Shown: positions 27,638 through 39,181, counted from the stretch's first letter. The stretch is DNA of 64,000 nucleotides from Stenotrophomonas maltophilia (GCA_009912235.1 WNDS01000002.1:248001-312000); one strand, 5' to 3'. Made by a program: numbers and translations. Notes: generated by a model from the letters alone, not told the origin.

Positions 27638-28891
27638 GTGGGCATGAACCCGTGGCTGTACGCGCTGTTCCAGTTCGCCTTCTTCTACCCGATGGTGATG
27701 GCGTTCTTCTGGATGACCGGCGGGCTGTACTACTTCATGCGCCGCGAATGGAAGGGCCGCGCGCGCAACAACCCGCCCCCGATGCAGGAGTACCCGTTCG
27801 CCAGCCTGCTGATTCCCTGCCACAACGAATCGGACAACCTGGACGACACCATCGGCGCGGCGCTGGCACAGGCCTACCCCGATTACGAGGTCATCGCCAT
27901 CAACGATGGCAGCCGCGACGACACCGGTGCGCGGCTGGATGCCATGGCCGCGCAGCACCCGCGCCTGCGCGTGGTGCACCTGGACCGCAACCTGGGCAAG
28001 GCCAACGCACTGCGCATGGGCGCGCTGGCGGCACGCTCGGAATACCTGGTGCGCATCGACGGCGATGCCATGCTGGAAGAGTTCGCCGTGCACTGGATGG
28101 TCTGGCACCTGACCAGCGGGCCGCGCGTGGGCGCGGTGACCGGCAACCCGCGCATCCGCAACCGCTCCACCCTGCTGGGCCGGCTGCAGGTGGCCGAGTT
28201 CTCCTCGATCATCGGCATGATCAAGCGCGCGCAGCGCGTGTACGGGCGTATCTTCACCATTTCCGGCGTGATCGCCGCCTTCCGGCGTACCGCGCTGCAC
28301 CGCATCGGCTACTGGGCCGATGACATGGTGACCGAGGACATCGACATCAGCTGGCGGCTGCAGCTGGACCACTGGGACATCCGCTACGAGCCCAATGCAC
28401 TGTGCTTCATCCTGATGCCGGAGACCCTGAAGGGGCTGTGGCGGCAGCGCCTGCGCTGGGCGCAGGGCGGCGTGGAAGTGCTGCTGCGGCATGGGCGTGC
28501 ATTGTTCAGCTGGCGCCGCCGGCGCATGTGGGGCGTGCTGCTGGAATACATCTTCAGCGTGGCCTGGGCCTACACCATGCTGCTGATCATCCTGCTGTGG
28601 GTGCTGGGCAAGTTCGCCGCATTGCCGCCGTCGCTGTACATCGCCACGCTGCTGCCGCAGTGGCACGGGGTGATCCTGGCGCTGGTGTGCCTGCTGCAGT
28701 TCGCCAGCAGTCTGGTCATCGACCGCCGTTACGAAACACATATCGGCCGCAACTATTTCTGGGTCATCTGGTACCCGATGGCGTACTGGCTGATCAGCCT
28801 GTTCACCACGCTGGTGGCAGTGCCCAAGACGCTGTTCAAGCGCCGTGGCAAGCGTGCCACCTGGGTCAGCCCGGACCGGGGAATCCGATGA
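27638..28891 (+). CDS. pgaC: Poly-beta-1,6-N-acetyl-D-glucosamine synthase PgaC
   Basis: 417-aa GT2 glycosyltransferase of the inner membrane, the only intact gene of the locus. Motifs: IPCHNESDN, INDGSRDD, the DGD metal site (VRIDGDAML), catalytic base TEDIDISW and QRLRWAQGG (QxxRW). N- and C-terminal membrane helices flank the domain. GTG 27638 is seven bases after SD GGAG; ATG 27644 is the alternative. It needs PgaD for activity in the known system, and pgaD is frameshifted here. Confidence 0.93.
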   Translation: MGMNPWLYALFQFAFFYPMVMAFFWMTGGLYYFMRREWKGRARNNPPPMQEYPFASLLIPCHNESDNLDDTIGAALAQAYPDYEVIAINDGSRDDTGARLDAMAAQHPRLRVVHLDRNLGKANALRMGALAARSEYLVRIDGDAMLEEFAVHWMVWHLTSGPRVGAVTGNPRIRNRSTLLGRLQVAEFSSIIGMIKRAQRVYGRIFTISGVIAAFRRTALHRIGYWADDMVTEDIDISWRLQLDHWDIRYEPNALCFILMPETLKGLWRQRLRWAQGGVEVLLRHGRALFSWRRRRMWGVLLEYIFSVAWAYTMLLIILLWVLGKFAALPPSLYIATLLPQWHGVILALVCLLQFASSLVIDRRYETHIGRNYFWVIWYPMAYWLISLFTTLVAVPKTLFKRRGKRATWVSPDRGIR

Positions 28892-29380
28892 ACACTGCAC
28901 CGACAACGACCGGCAGCAAGGCCTCCGCGCGCTACGATTCGCGGCTGATCCAGAAGCCCTACCAGCAGCCCCGGCTGCACCGCACCGCGTGGGGCTTCAT
29001 CACGCTGGCGTTCTGGGGGGTTCTACTTCTACCTGTGGGCGCCACTGGTAACGGTGCTGTCCTGGGTGCTGGGCGGCCACCTGGCCTGGCTGCAGCTGTA
29101 TGAGCACAAGCAGCAGCTGGACCCGTTCCTGGTCATCGCCCTGCCGGTGATCCTGCTGTGCTGCGCGCTGCTGCTGATCGCCTGGGCCGAGTACAACCGG
29201 CTGCGCTTTGCCGGCAAGGAGCGCCGTGGTGCGCGCACCGACGCCACCCGCGCCGAGGTTGCGGCGGGACTGGGAGCGAGCATGGCGCTGGCCGAACAGC
29301 TGGCCAACGCCAAGGCCGTGACCCTGCATATGGACGACAACGCACGCCCGGTGGGCATGACCGAACAACGGTTGACGTGA
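28888..29380 (+). pseudogene. pgaD: pgaD with a frameshift in a G6 run
   Basis: ATG 28888 overlaps the pgaC stop. Codons 1-43 encode MNTAPTTTGSKASARYDSRL to TLAFWG; the frame then breaks at the six Gs at 29015-29020. With five Gs the product continues FYFYLWAPLVTVLSWVLGG and a second membrane segment, ending at 29380. That restored protein (two membrane helices, about 163 aa) fits PgaD, the PgaC partner. As written the tail is unrelated and stops at 29103. Confidence 0.82.
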
Positions 29381-29388
29381 TGCGGGTG

Positions 29389-29718
29389 GTGCCGGTCGTT
29401 GGCCGGCAACCTCGCAATGTCCGTGATCGCACGCATCCATCCATGAACGGCACGCGTTCCCGGTAGTGCCGGCCGTTGGCCGGCAACCTCGCAATGCCCG
29501 TGATCGCACGCATCCACCCAAACATGGCGTGGATCTAAAAACCCAACACCCGTGAACGGCACGCGTTCCCGGTAGTGCCGGCCCTTGGCCGGCAACCTCG
29601 CAATGCACGTGATCGCACGCATCCATCCACGCATGGCGTGGATCTACAAAACCAACCGCACGTGCGGTGCATGCGATCGCACACACCGACCCACGCATCG
29701 CGTGGATCCACAAACGCC
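29389..29718. repeat. Compound tandem REP array between pgaD and proA
   Basis: Three direct copies of a unit beginning GTGCCGG(c/t)C(g/c)TTGGCCGGCAACC start at 29389, 29466 and 29575. Each continues with CGCAATGnnCGTGATCGCACGCATCC. The first copy (77 bp) lacks the second palindrome CATGGCGTGGATCTA that is present in the second (109 bp). A further palindrome CCACGCATCGCGTGGATCC closes the block. Fills the whole gap; no gene seen. Confidence 0.75.
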
Positions 29719-30960
29719 TTACCGCGTCTGCCCTTCCCCGCGCACCACGAACCGCTCCACCGTCAACGCTTCCAGCCCCATCGGGCCATACGCGTGCAGA
29801 CGCGTGGTGGAAATGCCGATCTCGCTACCCAGCCCCAGCTGCCCGCCGTCGAAAAAACGCGAGGACGCATTGACCATCACCACCGCCGAGCGCAGCGCCC
29901 GCACGAAGCGCTCGGCCGCGGCCGGGTCCTCGCTGGCGATCACTTCGGTGTGGTCGGAAGTGTGCCGGCGGATGTGCGCGATGGCGGCCTCCAGATCATC
30001 GACCACGCCCACCGCCAGGACCAGATCGAGGAACTCGGCTGCGAAATCCTCCTCCGTCGCCGGCACGCTGCCGGGCAGGAACGGCTGTGCGCGCGCATCG
30101 GCACGCAGCTGCACGCCACGTTCGCCCAGGGCCTGCGCCGCGCGCGGCAGGAAGGCGGCCGCCACGTCCTGGTGCACCAGCAGGGTCTCCAGCGCATTGC
30201 ACGCCGACGGCCGGCTGCACTTGCCGTCCACCAGCAGTGCCAGCGCCGTGTCCAGGTCTGCGGCGCGGTCCATGTACAAATGGCAGACGCCCTTGTAGTG
30301 CTTGATCACCGGCACGCGCGCATGCTCGGCCACGAACCGGATCAGACCTCCCCGCCGCGCGGAATCGCCAGGTCCACCAGTTCGTGCAGCTGCAGCAGTT
30401 CAAGCATGGCCTCGCGGCGCAGGTCGGTCAGCACCGTCACCGCCGCGGCCGGCACACCATTGGCCTGCAGCGCCGTGGCCAGCGCCTGCGCGATGGCGGT
30501 GTTGGAATGGATCGCCTCGGAACCACCGCGCAGCACCACCGCGTTGCCGGCCTTCAGGCACAGCGCGGCGGCTTCGGCGGTCACGTTCGGGCGCGCCTCG
30601 TAGATCATCGCGATCACGCCCAGCGGCACGCGCACCTTCTGCACGCGGATGCCGTTGGGGCGTACATCGTCACAGGTCACCTGCCCGACCGGGTCCGGCA
30701 GCGCAGCCACCTCCCGCACGGCATCGGCCATCGCCAGCAGGCGGCCCGGGTCCAGTGCCAGGCGGTCGAGCATGGCGGTGCCGATGCCCTTGTCGCGCGC
30801 GGCGGCCAGGTCGCGCGCGTTGGCGGCCAGGATCGATCCGGCGTTGCTCTCCAGCGCGCGCCATGGCCTGCAGCAGCGCCTCGCGTGCGGCAGTGTCCAG
30901 CCCGGCCACCACGCTGGCAGCATCGCGGCAGGCACGCACCTGGGTTTCAATCTCGCTCAT
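29719..30960 (-). pseudogene. proA: proA (gamma-glutamyl phosphate reductase) with two frameshifts
   Basis: Reads [16 protein letters not shown] from 30960, then breaks at a (GC)4 run at 30854-30861; two more bases there would give [13 protein letters not shown] in the downstream frame. A second break at about 30346-30348 (GGGGAGGTCTG; one G short) separates [10 protein letters not shown] from [19 protein letters not shown]. The catalytic region then continues with [18 protein letters not shown] to 29719. Restored length is about 414 aa, normal for ProA. It follows proB by 18 bp. If the breaks are real, the strain should need proline. Confidence 0.85.
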
Positions 30961-30978
30961 GCAGGCTCCTTGCGGGGG

Positions 30979-32118
30979 TCAGGGCAGCACCAGGTCGTCG
31001 CGATGGACGACGGTGCCACCGTAGTTGTAGCCGAGCACGGCCTGGATGTCGCGCGTGTGGCGGCCGGCAATGCGGCGCACATCGTCGGCCGCGTACTGGC
31101 TGAACCCGCGCGCGATGCAGGCCAGGCCCTGCGGTGACGGCCAGCACACCTGCACCATGTCGCCACGGCGGAAGTCGCCGTCGGCGCCGGTGATGCCCCC
31201 GGGCAGCAGCGATGCGCCCTTTTCGCGCATGGCCTGCGCCGCGCCGGCGTCGACCAGGATGGCGCCGTTGGCCAGCGGCGCGTGCCGCAGCCAGTGCTTG
31301 CGTGCCGCCTCGCGGCTGCGCGCGACGTGGATGCGGGTGCCGAACAGGCGGTCCTGCGCCAGCGCGCGCATCACCTCGCCGCTGCGGCCGTTGAACAGGT
31401 AAGTGTCGATACCCACGCGCCCGGCCTTGGCGGCCGCTTCCAGCTTGGTGCGCATGCCGCCGGTGCCGGCGCGCGAACCGGCGCCACCGGCCATCGCCAG
31501 CACCGCGTCGGTCAGTTCCGGCACGTCATGCAGTGGCCGCGCGTCGGCGACGCTGCGCGGGTCGGCGGTGTAGAGGCCATCGATGTCGGTGGCGATGAAC
31601 AGCGCATCGGCATCGACCAGTGCGGCCACGGTGGCAGCGAGATTATCGTTGTCGCCCAGCTTGATTTCGTCCACCGACACGGTGTCGTTCTCGTTCACCA
31701 CCGGCAATGCGCCCACCCGCAGCAGTTCGTTGAGCGTGGCGCGGGCGTTAAGGTAGCGGCGGCGGTTGCGCAGGTCGTCGTGGGTCAGCAGCACCTGCGC
31801 GACCGGGCGTTCGAAGAAGCGTTGCCACAACCCGATCAGCTGTGCCTGGCCGAGCGCGGCCAGTGCCTGGCGTGCGGCCATGGCCGCGCCGGCTTCATCG
31901 ATGCGCGGCAGGATCGCGCGGCCGGCGGCCACCGCGCCGGAGGACACGATGACCACCTCGCGACCGGCCAGCACGTTGGCCGAGACGAACTGGGCCAGGC
32001 CCAGCGCGTGGCGCGGCGACAGCCCGCCGCCATCGGCGGCCAGCAGGCTGCTGCCGACCTTGAGCACGGCACACCGCCACGACGGCAGCGCTTGTTCGGG
32101 GAAAGGCGATGCGGTCAT
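30979..32118 (-). CDS. proB: Glutamate 5-kinase
   Basis: 379-aa first enzyme of proline synthesis. N-terminal amino-acid kinase domain with VLKVGSSLLA, IVSSGAVAAG, NENDTVSVDEIKLGDND and AGTGGMRTKL; C-terminal PUA domain from about residue 275 (ILVDAGAAQAMREKGASLLPGGI). Full family length. Tightly spaced after yciI (31 bp) and before proA. Confidence 0.95.
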   Translation of the reverse strand: MTASPFPEQALPSWRCAVLKVGSSLLAADGGGLSPRHALGLAQFVSANVLAGREVVIVSSGAVAAGRAILPRIDEAGAAMAARQALAALGQAQLIGLWQRFFERPVAQVLLTHDDLRNRRRYLNARATLNELLRVGALPVVNENDTVSVDEIKLGDNDNLAATVAALVDADALFIATDIDGLYTADPRSVADARPLHDVPELTDAVLAMAGGAGSRAGTGGMRTKLEAAAKAGRVGIDTYLFNGRSGEVMRALAQDRLFGTRIHVARSREAARKHWLRHAPLANGAILVDAGAAQAMREKGASLLPGGITGADGDFRRGDMVQVCWPSPQGLACIARGFSQYAADDVRRIAGRHTRDIQAVLGYNYGGTVVHRDDLVLP

Positions 32119-32149
32119 GGCGTGTGGGGGCCCTGGGTCGAAGGTCAGC

Positions 32150-32413
32150 TCAGCGGGTGAGCCATTCGTGCACGGTCAGATCGGACGCCTGCATCGTCAC
32201 CAGCGGATCGGTGGCGACGATGGCCTGTGCGTCGGCCAGACTGGCCACGTTACACAGCACGTACGCGCCGCCCGTGCCATCGCTGAAGCCACCGGTCAGC
32301 TGCAGCTGGCCCGCCGCGCGCAGGGCATCAAGAAAGTCCAGGTGCGGCTGCACGGCGGCGGCGTTGAAATCGGGCCGGCGCAGGGCCAGCACCAGATAGA
32401 CGGTGCCGGCCAT
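32150..32413 (-). CDS. YciI-family protein
   Basis: 87-aa YCII-domain protein (ferredoxin-like fold): YLVLALRRPDFNAAAVQPHLDFLDAL then GGFSDGTGGAYVLCNVASLADAQAIVATDPL. Biochemical role unknown; relatives include chlorohydrolase-like proteins. The ATG overlaps the argH TGA (32411-32415), so it is translationally coupled in the arg cluster. Confidence 0.88.
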   Translation of the reverse strand: MAGTVYLVLALRRPDFNAAAVQPHLDFLDALRAAGQLQLTGGFSDGTGGAYVLCNVASLADAQAIVATDPLVTMQASDLTVHEWLTR

Positions 32414-33708
32414 CAGGCCAGCGCCTGCCAGCGCGCGCGCAGTTCGTCCAGACGTAGGTCGGCGGCCGAACCGGGCGACACGCGCGCGGCCAGGCTGCCT
32501 TCCGGCGTACGCCCCTGCCCTGCACTGTCAGCGGCGGCGGCGGCGGCCTTGTAGGCCTCGCGGAACGGCAAACCGGCCAGGGCCGCTTCCACGGCCACGT
32601 CGGTGGCGTACATGCCCGAATCGATGGCGGCGCGCAGCTTGTCCTCGCGCCACTCCAGGTTGGCCAGCAGCGCGGGCAGTAGTTCCAGCGCGGCCAGGCC
32701 GCGGCCGAAACCATGGAAGATGGCGCCCTTGGACGACTGCAGGTCGCGGTGGTAGCCCGACGGCAGCGACAGCAGCTGTTCGATCTCGGTGCGTGCGGCG
32801 GCCACGCTGGCGTGGGTGGCGCGCATCAGTTCGATGACGTCCGGGTTGCGCTTGTTCGGCATGATCGAACTGCCGGTGGTGTACTGCGAGGGCAGCGCGA
32901 CGAAACCGAACTCACCGCTGGTGAACAGCGACAGGTCCCAGGCCAGCCGGCGCAGGTCCAGGGTGGCGCCGCCCAGGGCTTCCAGCGCGGCCAGCTCGAA
33001 CTTGCCGCGCGACAACTGCGCGTAGATCGGCGAGATCTGCATGCGCGCAAACCCCAGCGCGGCGGTGGTGTGTTCGCGGTCCAGCGCCAGGTTCACGCCG
33101 TAGCCGGCGGCGGTGCCGAGCGGGTTGGCATCCACCAGCGCGTGGGTATCGCGTGCACGGATCGCGTTGTCGATGAACGCCTCGGCCCAGCCGGCCCACC
33201 ACATGCCCGCCGAAGACACCACGGCACGCTGGATATGGGTGTACCCCGGCACCGGCAGGTCCTTCTCGGCCTGCGCGCGGTCCAGCGCCACCTTGGCGAT
33301 CTCGGCGCTGAGCTGGCCGACGCGCTGCAGCTTTTCCTTCAGCCACAGGCGCGTGGCCACCAGGATCTGGTCGTTGCGGCTGCGGCCGGTGTGGATGCGG
33401 CGGCCGGCGTCACCCAGGCGTTCGGTCAGGCGCGCTTCGATGGCCGAATGGCCATCCTCGTACTGCGCGTCCAGCACGAAGCGGCCCGCGCGGAAGTCCT
33501 GCGCCAGCACCTCCAGTTCGCGCAGCAGGCCATCGAGCTCATCGGCGCTGAGGATGCCGATGTGCTGCAGGCCCTGCGCGTGCGCGGCGCTGGCGGCGAT
33601 GTCGTGCAGGAAGAATTCGCGATCGAGGATCACGTCATCGCCGGCGAGGAAGGTCTGGATCTGGGCGTCGACGGCGACGTCGGGCTTCTGCCAAAGAAGG
33701 TCTGCCAT
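32413..33708 (-). CDS. argH: Argininosuccinate lyase
   Basis: 431-aa fumarase-superfamily enzyme, last step of arginine synthesis. Signature [12 protein letters not shown] is present, with HTGRSRNDQ and GYTHIQRAV for substrate binding. SD CGGAG lies five bases before the ATG. Somewhat shorter than the 460-aa E. coli enzyme, as usual in xanthomonads. Follows argC by 21 bp. Confidence 0.96.
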   Translation of the reverse strand: MADLLWQKPDVAVDAQIQTFLAGDDVILDREFFLHDIAASAAHAQGLQHIGILSADELDGLLRELEVLAQDFRAGRFVLDAQYEDGHSAIEARLTERLGDAGRRIHTGRSRNDQILVATRLWLKEKLQRVGQLSAEIAKVALDRAQAEKDLPVPGYTHIQRAVVSSAGMWWAGWAEAFIDNAIRARDTHALVDANPLGTAAGYGVNLALDREHTTAALGFARMQISPIYAQLSRGKFELAALEALGGATLDLRRLAWDLSLFTSGEFGFVALPSQYTTGSSIMPNKRNPDVIELMRATHASVAAARTEIEQLLSLPSGYHRDLQSSKGAIFHGFGRGLAALELLPALLANLEWREDKLRAAIDSGMYATDVAVEAALAGLPFREAYKAAAAAADSAGQGRTPEGSLAARVSPGSAADLRLDELRARWQALA

Positions 33709-33729
33709 GGGGGCTCCGGGAAGGCGGTA

Positions 33730-34679
<950 letters not shown>

Positions 34680-34683
<4 letters not shown>

Positions 34684-35276
34684 GCGTTGCTGTCCAGGCG
34701 GAACCGCAGGTGACGTTTCACCCCGGCCCATTCGCTATCGATGATGGAGAAGATGACGGTATCGCGCGGCGTGCCATCGGCATGCCGGCGGTGGTTGCGC
34801 AGCACGCCGTCCTGCTTGGCGCCCAGGCGGGCGATGGCCGCGCGCGAGGTGTGGTTGAACCAGCTGGTTTCCAGCGCCACGCTGAGGCAGCCCAGGGTTT
34901 CGAAGGCGTGCTGCAGCAACAGCAGCTTGGCCTCGGTGTTCACCCCGGTGCGCTGCACGCGCGGCGCATACCAGGTGTAGCCCAGGCTGAGCGTGGGCAC
35001 GCTGGGTTCCAGCGCGTAGAAGCGCGTGCTGCCGACGATCTCTCCGCTGGCATCGCGGATCACGAACGGCAGCACCTTGCCCTCGGCCTGCACGTCCAGC
35101 GCGGCCTGCACGTAATCGCCCACCTGCGGTGGCGCTGGCACCTGGGTGTACCAGAGCTTGTCCAGGCCGCTGCCTTCCAGCGCTGCGGCCAGGCCGGGCA
35201 CGTGTTCGCGCTGCAGCGGTTCCAGCTGTACATGCTGGCCGCGCAGGGTGGGAACGGTGGTCCACGAAACACTCAT
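34680..35276 (-). CDS. GNAT-family N-acetyltransferase (RimJ/RimL-like)
   Basis: 198-aa acetyltransferase: [63 protein letters not shown] (acetyl-CoA region, with the family's N-E-A) and [19 protein letters not shown]. Substrate unknown. It sits between argAB (3-bp gap) and argC (4-bp overlap), so it is certainly cotranscribed with arginine genes, but the full acetylated pathway is already covered by other genes. Confidence 0.88.
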
Positions 35277-35279
35277 GGT

Positions 35280-36608
35280 TCAGCCCTGCAGGCTGGGCGT
35301 ACGCGCCCCGCAATGGTCGACATAGGTCTTCACCAGCTCGATGCCATCGGCGCCGTACCAGAACACCTTCCAGCTGCCCTGCTTGTAGCAGCCATCGGAT
35401 TCGGCGTAGTAGAAATGGTTGATCGGGTTGCCGTTGCGCGAGCGCCAGAACAGCTGCGGGGTCTCCTCGCGCATCACGTTCCACACCGCGCGGCCCAGGC
35501 CTTCGCCCTGCGCATCGTCGAGCACGGCGAACTTGTCCAGGTACACGCCCTCGGCCTCGTCGGTGAGGATGACCGCGGTACGGTAGTTCTCGCTCACGTA
35601 GGCACGCAGCAGCGTGGTGCGCTCGAAGTAGTCCGGCACCAGGATGCGGCCGAAGCTGGATTCGATCAGGCCCTTCAGCCGCGGCAGGTCCAGCTCGCTC
35701 CAGGCGGTGGCGCGCAGCACCTTTTCGCCCTTGCGCACCAGCGTGCCCGACCCCTTGTGGGTGAACAGTTCCTTGGCCAGGTCGGCCGGGCGGGTTATCG
35801 ACACCGACGATTCCAGCGGTAGCCGGTCCAGCAGATCCTTGATCTGCTCGATCTTCACCTTCATGCCACCGTGGATCCACGGCTGGGCGATCAGATGGTC
35901 GTATTCGGTGGACAGGTTGATCGAATCGATCACCTTGCCGGCTTCGTCCAGCAGGCCGCCGGTGCCGGTCAGGAAGATGATCTTGTAGGGCTGCAGTTCC
36001 TGCACCAGTTCGTTGGCGGCGAAATCGGCGTTGACGTTGAGGATCTGGCCGCCGGCGCTCTCGCCCAGGCTGGTGATGACCGGAATCGAACCGGCGCGCA
36101 GGCTGGCCTCGATCGGGGCCAGGTTGACCTTCTTCACATCGCCCACCAGACCGTAGGTCTGCACATCCAGGTACTCGGCTTCGAACACGCCGCCGGTGAT
36201 GGACGTGGCGCGCGCCCCGTTCTGCTGCAGGGCCTGGACCAGGCGAAGGTTGGACTGCTGGAACACGCGGCGCACGATCGCCAGCGCTTCCGGCGAGGTC
36301 ACGCGCAGGCCGTTGACGGTCTGCTTCTCGATGCCGGCCGCCGACAGTTCGGCATCCAGCTGCGGGCCGGCACCGTGCAGCACGATCGGGGTCAGGCCGA
36401 CCTCCTGCAGGAACGACAGCGACGAGGTCAGCGCTTCAAGATCATCGCGCAGCACGGCGCCGCCGACCTTGACCACGGCAAAGCGCTTGGCGTCCAGCTG
36501 CGAGAAGCGCTTGAGGTACTGGCTGATCTCCTTCGCGCTGGCCATGCTGGAAAGCAGGCGCACGATGGTCTGGCGGGTCTGGCGGTGGGGCTGGAAGGCA
36601 GGAGACAT
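35280..36608 (-). CDS. argAB: Bifunctional N-acetylglutamate synthase/kinase
   Basis: 442-aa fusion. Residues about 25-290 form an amino-acid kinase domain ([55 protein letters not shown]). About 290-442 form a vertebrate-NAGS-like acetyltransferase domain ([44 protein letters not shown]). This NAGS-K fusion is the known arrangement in Xanthomonas, covering the first two steps of arginine synthesis. A second in-frame ATG at 36545 is possible. Confidence 0.93.
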   Translation of the reverse strand: MSPAFQPHRQTRQTIVRLLSSMASAKEISQYLKRFSQLDAKRFAVVKVGGAVLRDDLEALTSSLSFLQEVGLTPIVLHGAGPQLDAELSAAGIEKQTVNGLRVTSPEALAIVRRVFQQSNLRLVQALQQNGARATSITGGVFEAEYLDVQTYGLVGDVKKVNLAPIEASLRAGSIPVITSLGESAGGQILNVNADFAANELVQELQPYKIIFLTGTGGLLDEAGKVIDSINLSTEYDHLIAQPWIHGGMKVKIEQIKDLLDRLPLESSVSITRPADLAKELFTHKGSGTLVRKGEKVLRATAWSELDLPRLKGLIESSFGRILVPDYFERTTLLRAYVSENYRTAVILTDEAEGVYLDKFAVLDDAQGEGLGRAVWNVMREETPQLFWRSRNGNPINHFYYAESDGCYKQGSWKVFWYGADGIELVKTYVDHCGARTPSLQG

Positions 36609-36683
36609 TTCGGTTTCGTCACAGGCGGCGGTCGCCGCGTTGCAGTTCCGCCACGCCAGGGCGCGGCGGCGTTGTGGGGGCGA

Positions 36684-37772
36684 TCAGGCGCCGGCGGCGA
36701 TGATGCAGTGCACGGCGTCGGTGTAACGCTGCAGCTGCTCCAGCGTCACGAACTCATCGGCGGTGTGGGCCTGGGCGATGTCGCCCGGGCCGAACACCAG
36801 CGTGGTGTAGCCACCGGCCGAGAATAGCGAGGCCTCGGTCCAGAAATCCACGGCGTTGCCGATCGGCAGGTCCAGCGCATCGGCCACATCGCGCGCGGCC
36901 TGGCGGCGGTTTTCGGCTTCGGCGATGTCACCGGCCGGCAGGCTCGGGCCACGGAAGGTTTCGGTGAACAGTGCAGCGTCCGGTTCGGCGAAACCGGCGA
37001 AGGTTGCCAGCAGCGCATCGATGTCCATCGACGGCAGCGGGCGGAACCCAAAGCGCACTTCGGCGGCCGGGGCGATCATGTTGGCCTTGATGCCGCCTTC
37101 GACGCGGCCGATGTTGAAGCGCAGGCCGGCCAGGCCACCAAAGCGCGCCGAGGCCAGCGATTCGACGTGGTCCAGCGCGCGGTTGCCCCAGCGCATGGCC
37201 TGGTGCAGCGCGCTGGCGGCCGCATCCTGCTTGCCCGAGGCATGCCCGGCACGGCCGGCGAACTGCATCAGCACCGAGCTGATGCCACGGTGCGCCAGCA
37301 CAGCCTCGCTCATGGTCGGCTCGGCCACCAGCACCGCCTCATACGGCAGGCCACGGGCCAGGAACGCGGCAATGCAGCGCGGGTCGTTGGCTTCCTCGTC
37401 GCTGGAAAACAGGAACGCGGCGTCGCCATCGCTGGCATTGGCCGCGGCCACCAGCGCCGCCGCCGCGCCCTTGATGTCACAAACGCCCAGGCCGACCACG
37501 CGGTCGTCCAGCCGGCGCATCACGTGCGGGTCGGCACTCCAGTGCGGCGAGTCGGGCACGGTATCCAGGTGCACGTTGAACAGGTACTTCGGCGTGCCAC
37601 GCACGGCGTACAGGCTGACCGCGCCGGCACCGTGGTCGATCACCTCGACGTTGAACCCGGGCAGGTTCGCGCGCAGGTAATCGAAGATGCCGCCGGTGGT
37701 GATCGCACGCGGCGGGTTGCGGGTGTCGAAGGACACCAGGGCCTGCAGGTGATCGAGCGTCTGTTCAAGCAT
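36684..37772 (-). CDS. argE': N-acetyl-L-citrulline deacetylase (ArgE-like)
   Basis: 362-aa M20 metallopeptidase-fold deacetylase. Metal-site signatures are FNVHLDTVPDS (His/Asp) and FSSDEEANDP (Glu pair), with the dimerisation domain from about 170. In xanthomonads with acetylornithine carbamoyltransferase, this enzyme acts on N-acetylcitrulline rather than N-acetylornithine. The adjacent argF' and argG support that here. Confidence 0.9.
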   Translation of the reverse strand: MLEQTLDHLQALVSFDTRNPPRAITTGGIFDYLRANLPGFNVEVIDHGAGAVSLYAVRGTPKYLFNVHLDTVPDSPHWSADPHVMRRLDDRVVGLGVCDIKGAAAALVAAANASDGDAAFLFSSDEEANDPRCIAAFLARGLPYEAVLVAEPTMSEAVLAHRGISSVLMQFAGRAGHASGKQDAAASALHQAMRWGNRALDHVESLASARFGGLAGLRFNIGRVEGGIKANMIAPAAEVRFGFRPLPSMDIDALLATFAGFAEPDAALFTETFRGPSLPAGDIAEAENRRQAARDVADALDLPIGNAVDFWTEASLFSAGGYTTLVFGPGDIAQAHTADEFVTLEQLQRYTDAVHCIIAAGA

Positions 37773-37810
37773 GAATCAAAGATCCTATGGAATTCCGCCG
37801 GGCATGGCGC

Positions 37811-37861
37811 GGGGGGGGGATATCGGGTTTCCAGCATCCGCCGGGCATGGCCCGGCGCTAC
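37811..37861. repeat. G9 run and truncated/complete REP elements between argG and argE'
   Basis: A partial REP stem (CCGCCGGGCATGGCGCG) runs into nine Gs at 37811-37819. A complete GTAG-type element (CGCCGGGCATGGCCCGGCGCTAC) follows at 37839-37861. The gap is 152 bp inside an otherwise tight operon. Confidence 0.75.
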
Positions 37862-37924
37862 CGGAATGCGCCTGCTGGAGAGCCCCCTTGGTGTTCAAGG
37901 GGGCGCGCCAGCGGCGCAGGTGGG

Positions 37925-39121
37925 TCAACCGCGGTTGACCTGCGCGTACAAGGTCGAGCTCATGCCGAACAGCTTGATGAAGCCTTCGGCCTCTTCCACG
38001 CCCCAGTCGGCCGACTGCGCGTAGGTGGCGCCCTTGGTGTTGAGCAGGTGCGGCGACTTCACCGCCACCGCGTCGACACGGCCGCCACGGGTTTCCAGCA
38101 CCACTTCACCGTTCACCTTGGCCTGCGAGGACTTCAGGAAGGCCTCGATGTCGGTCTTCAGCGGGTCGTGGTAGAAGCCTTCGTACACCAGTTCCACCCA
38201 CTTGCGCGCCACGTCCGGCTTGAGGCGGTTCTGCTGCTTGGTCAGCACGGCATCTTCCAGCGCGCGGTGCGCGGCCAGCAGCGAGACCAGGCCCGGGGCC
38301 TCGAACACGATGCGGCCCTTCAGGCCGATCACGGTGTCGCCGGTGTACACGCCACGGCCAACGCCGTACGGGGCGAACAGCTTGTTGAGCTGGGCCAGGA
38401 TCTGGTCGCCCGGCAGCGCCTTGCCGTCCAGTTCGACGGCTTCGCCTTCGACGAACTTCAGCGTCACGTTCAGGGCCTGCTCCGGCCACTCGCTGCGCGG
38501 TGCGCACCAGCCGCGGGCACCCTCGCCCGGGGCTTCCCAACGGTCGATCTCGCCGCCGGACATGGTCAGGCCCAGCAGGTTCTCGTTGATGGTGTAGGCC
38601 TGCTGCTTGGCGCGCATACCGAAGCCGCGCTCTTCCAGGTACTTCTGCTCGTAGGCGCGGGTCTGGGTGTGTTCCTTCTGGATCTCGCGGATCGGCGCGA
38701 TGATCTGGTAGTCGCCCAGCGCCTTCACGGCCAGGTCGAAACGCACCTGGTCGTTGCCCATGCCGGTGCAGCCGTGGGCGATGATGTTGGTGCCCAGCTC
38801 GGCGGCACGCTTCAGCGCGGCATCGACGATCAGGTAACGGTCGGAGACCAGCAGCGGGTACTGGCCCTGGTAGCCTTCGCCGGCCCAGACGAACGGCTTG
38901 ACGAAGCCTTCCCAGATGGCTGGGCCGCCGTTGACGGTCTGGTGGCTGGCCACGCCCAGTTCGGCAGCGCGCTTTTCGATGAAGTCACGCTCTTCGTCAT
39001 CCACGCCGCCGGTGTCGGCGAACACGGTGTGCACGTTGTAGCCGCGCTCCTGCAGGTACGGCACGCAGAAGCTGGTATCGAGGCCGCCGGAGAAGGCGAG
39101 GACGACGTCTTTGTTGCTCAT
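37925..39121 (-). CDS. argG: Argininosuccinate synthase
   Basis: 398-aa PP-loop enzyme joining citrulline and aspartate. N-terminal [18 protein letters not shown] holds the SGGLDTS ATP loop; [14 protein letters not shown] is the second family motif. ATG 39121 starts MSNKDVV; ten extra residues of open frame upstream lack homology. Located between argF' and argE'. Confidence 0.94.
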   Translation of the reverse strand: MSNKDVVLAFSGGLDTSFCVPYLQERGYNVHTVFADTGGVDDEERDFIEKRAAELGVASHQTVNGGPAIWEGFVKPFVWAGEGYQGQYPLLVSDRYLIVDAALKRAAELGTNIIAHGCTGMGNDQVRFDLAVKALGDYQIIAPIREIQKEHTQTRAYEQKYLEERGFGMRAKQQAYTINENLLGLTMSGGEIDRWEAPGEGARGWCAPRSEWPEQALNVTLKFVEGEAVELDGKALPGDQILAQLNKLFAPYGVGRGVYTGDTVIGLKGRIVFEAPGLVSLLAAHRALEDAVLTKQQNRLKPDVARKWVELVYEGFYHDPLKTDIEAFLKSSQAKVNGEVVLETRGGRVDAVAVKSPHLLNTKGATYAQSADWGVEEAEGFIKLFGMSSTLYAQVNRG

Positions 39122-39136
39122 GGGGGTAATGTCCTG

Positions 39137-39160
39137 GTAGCGCCGGGCCACGCCCGGCGG
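39137..39160. repeat. GTAG-type REP element between argF' and argG
   Basis: GTAG followed by the CGCCGGGC-CAC-GCCCGGCG stem-loop, typical SMAG form, fills most of the 60-bp gap between the two genes. Confidence 0.75.
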
Positions 39161-39181
39161 GGTTTCATGAAGGGGAAAGAA

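Noticed and set aside
29389..29700. Regular direct repeats that could suggest a CRISPR array
   Set aside because: Units are unequal (77 and 109 bp) and the spacers are themselves repeats; no cas genes. REP array instead.
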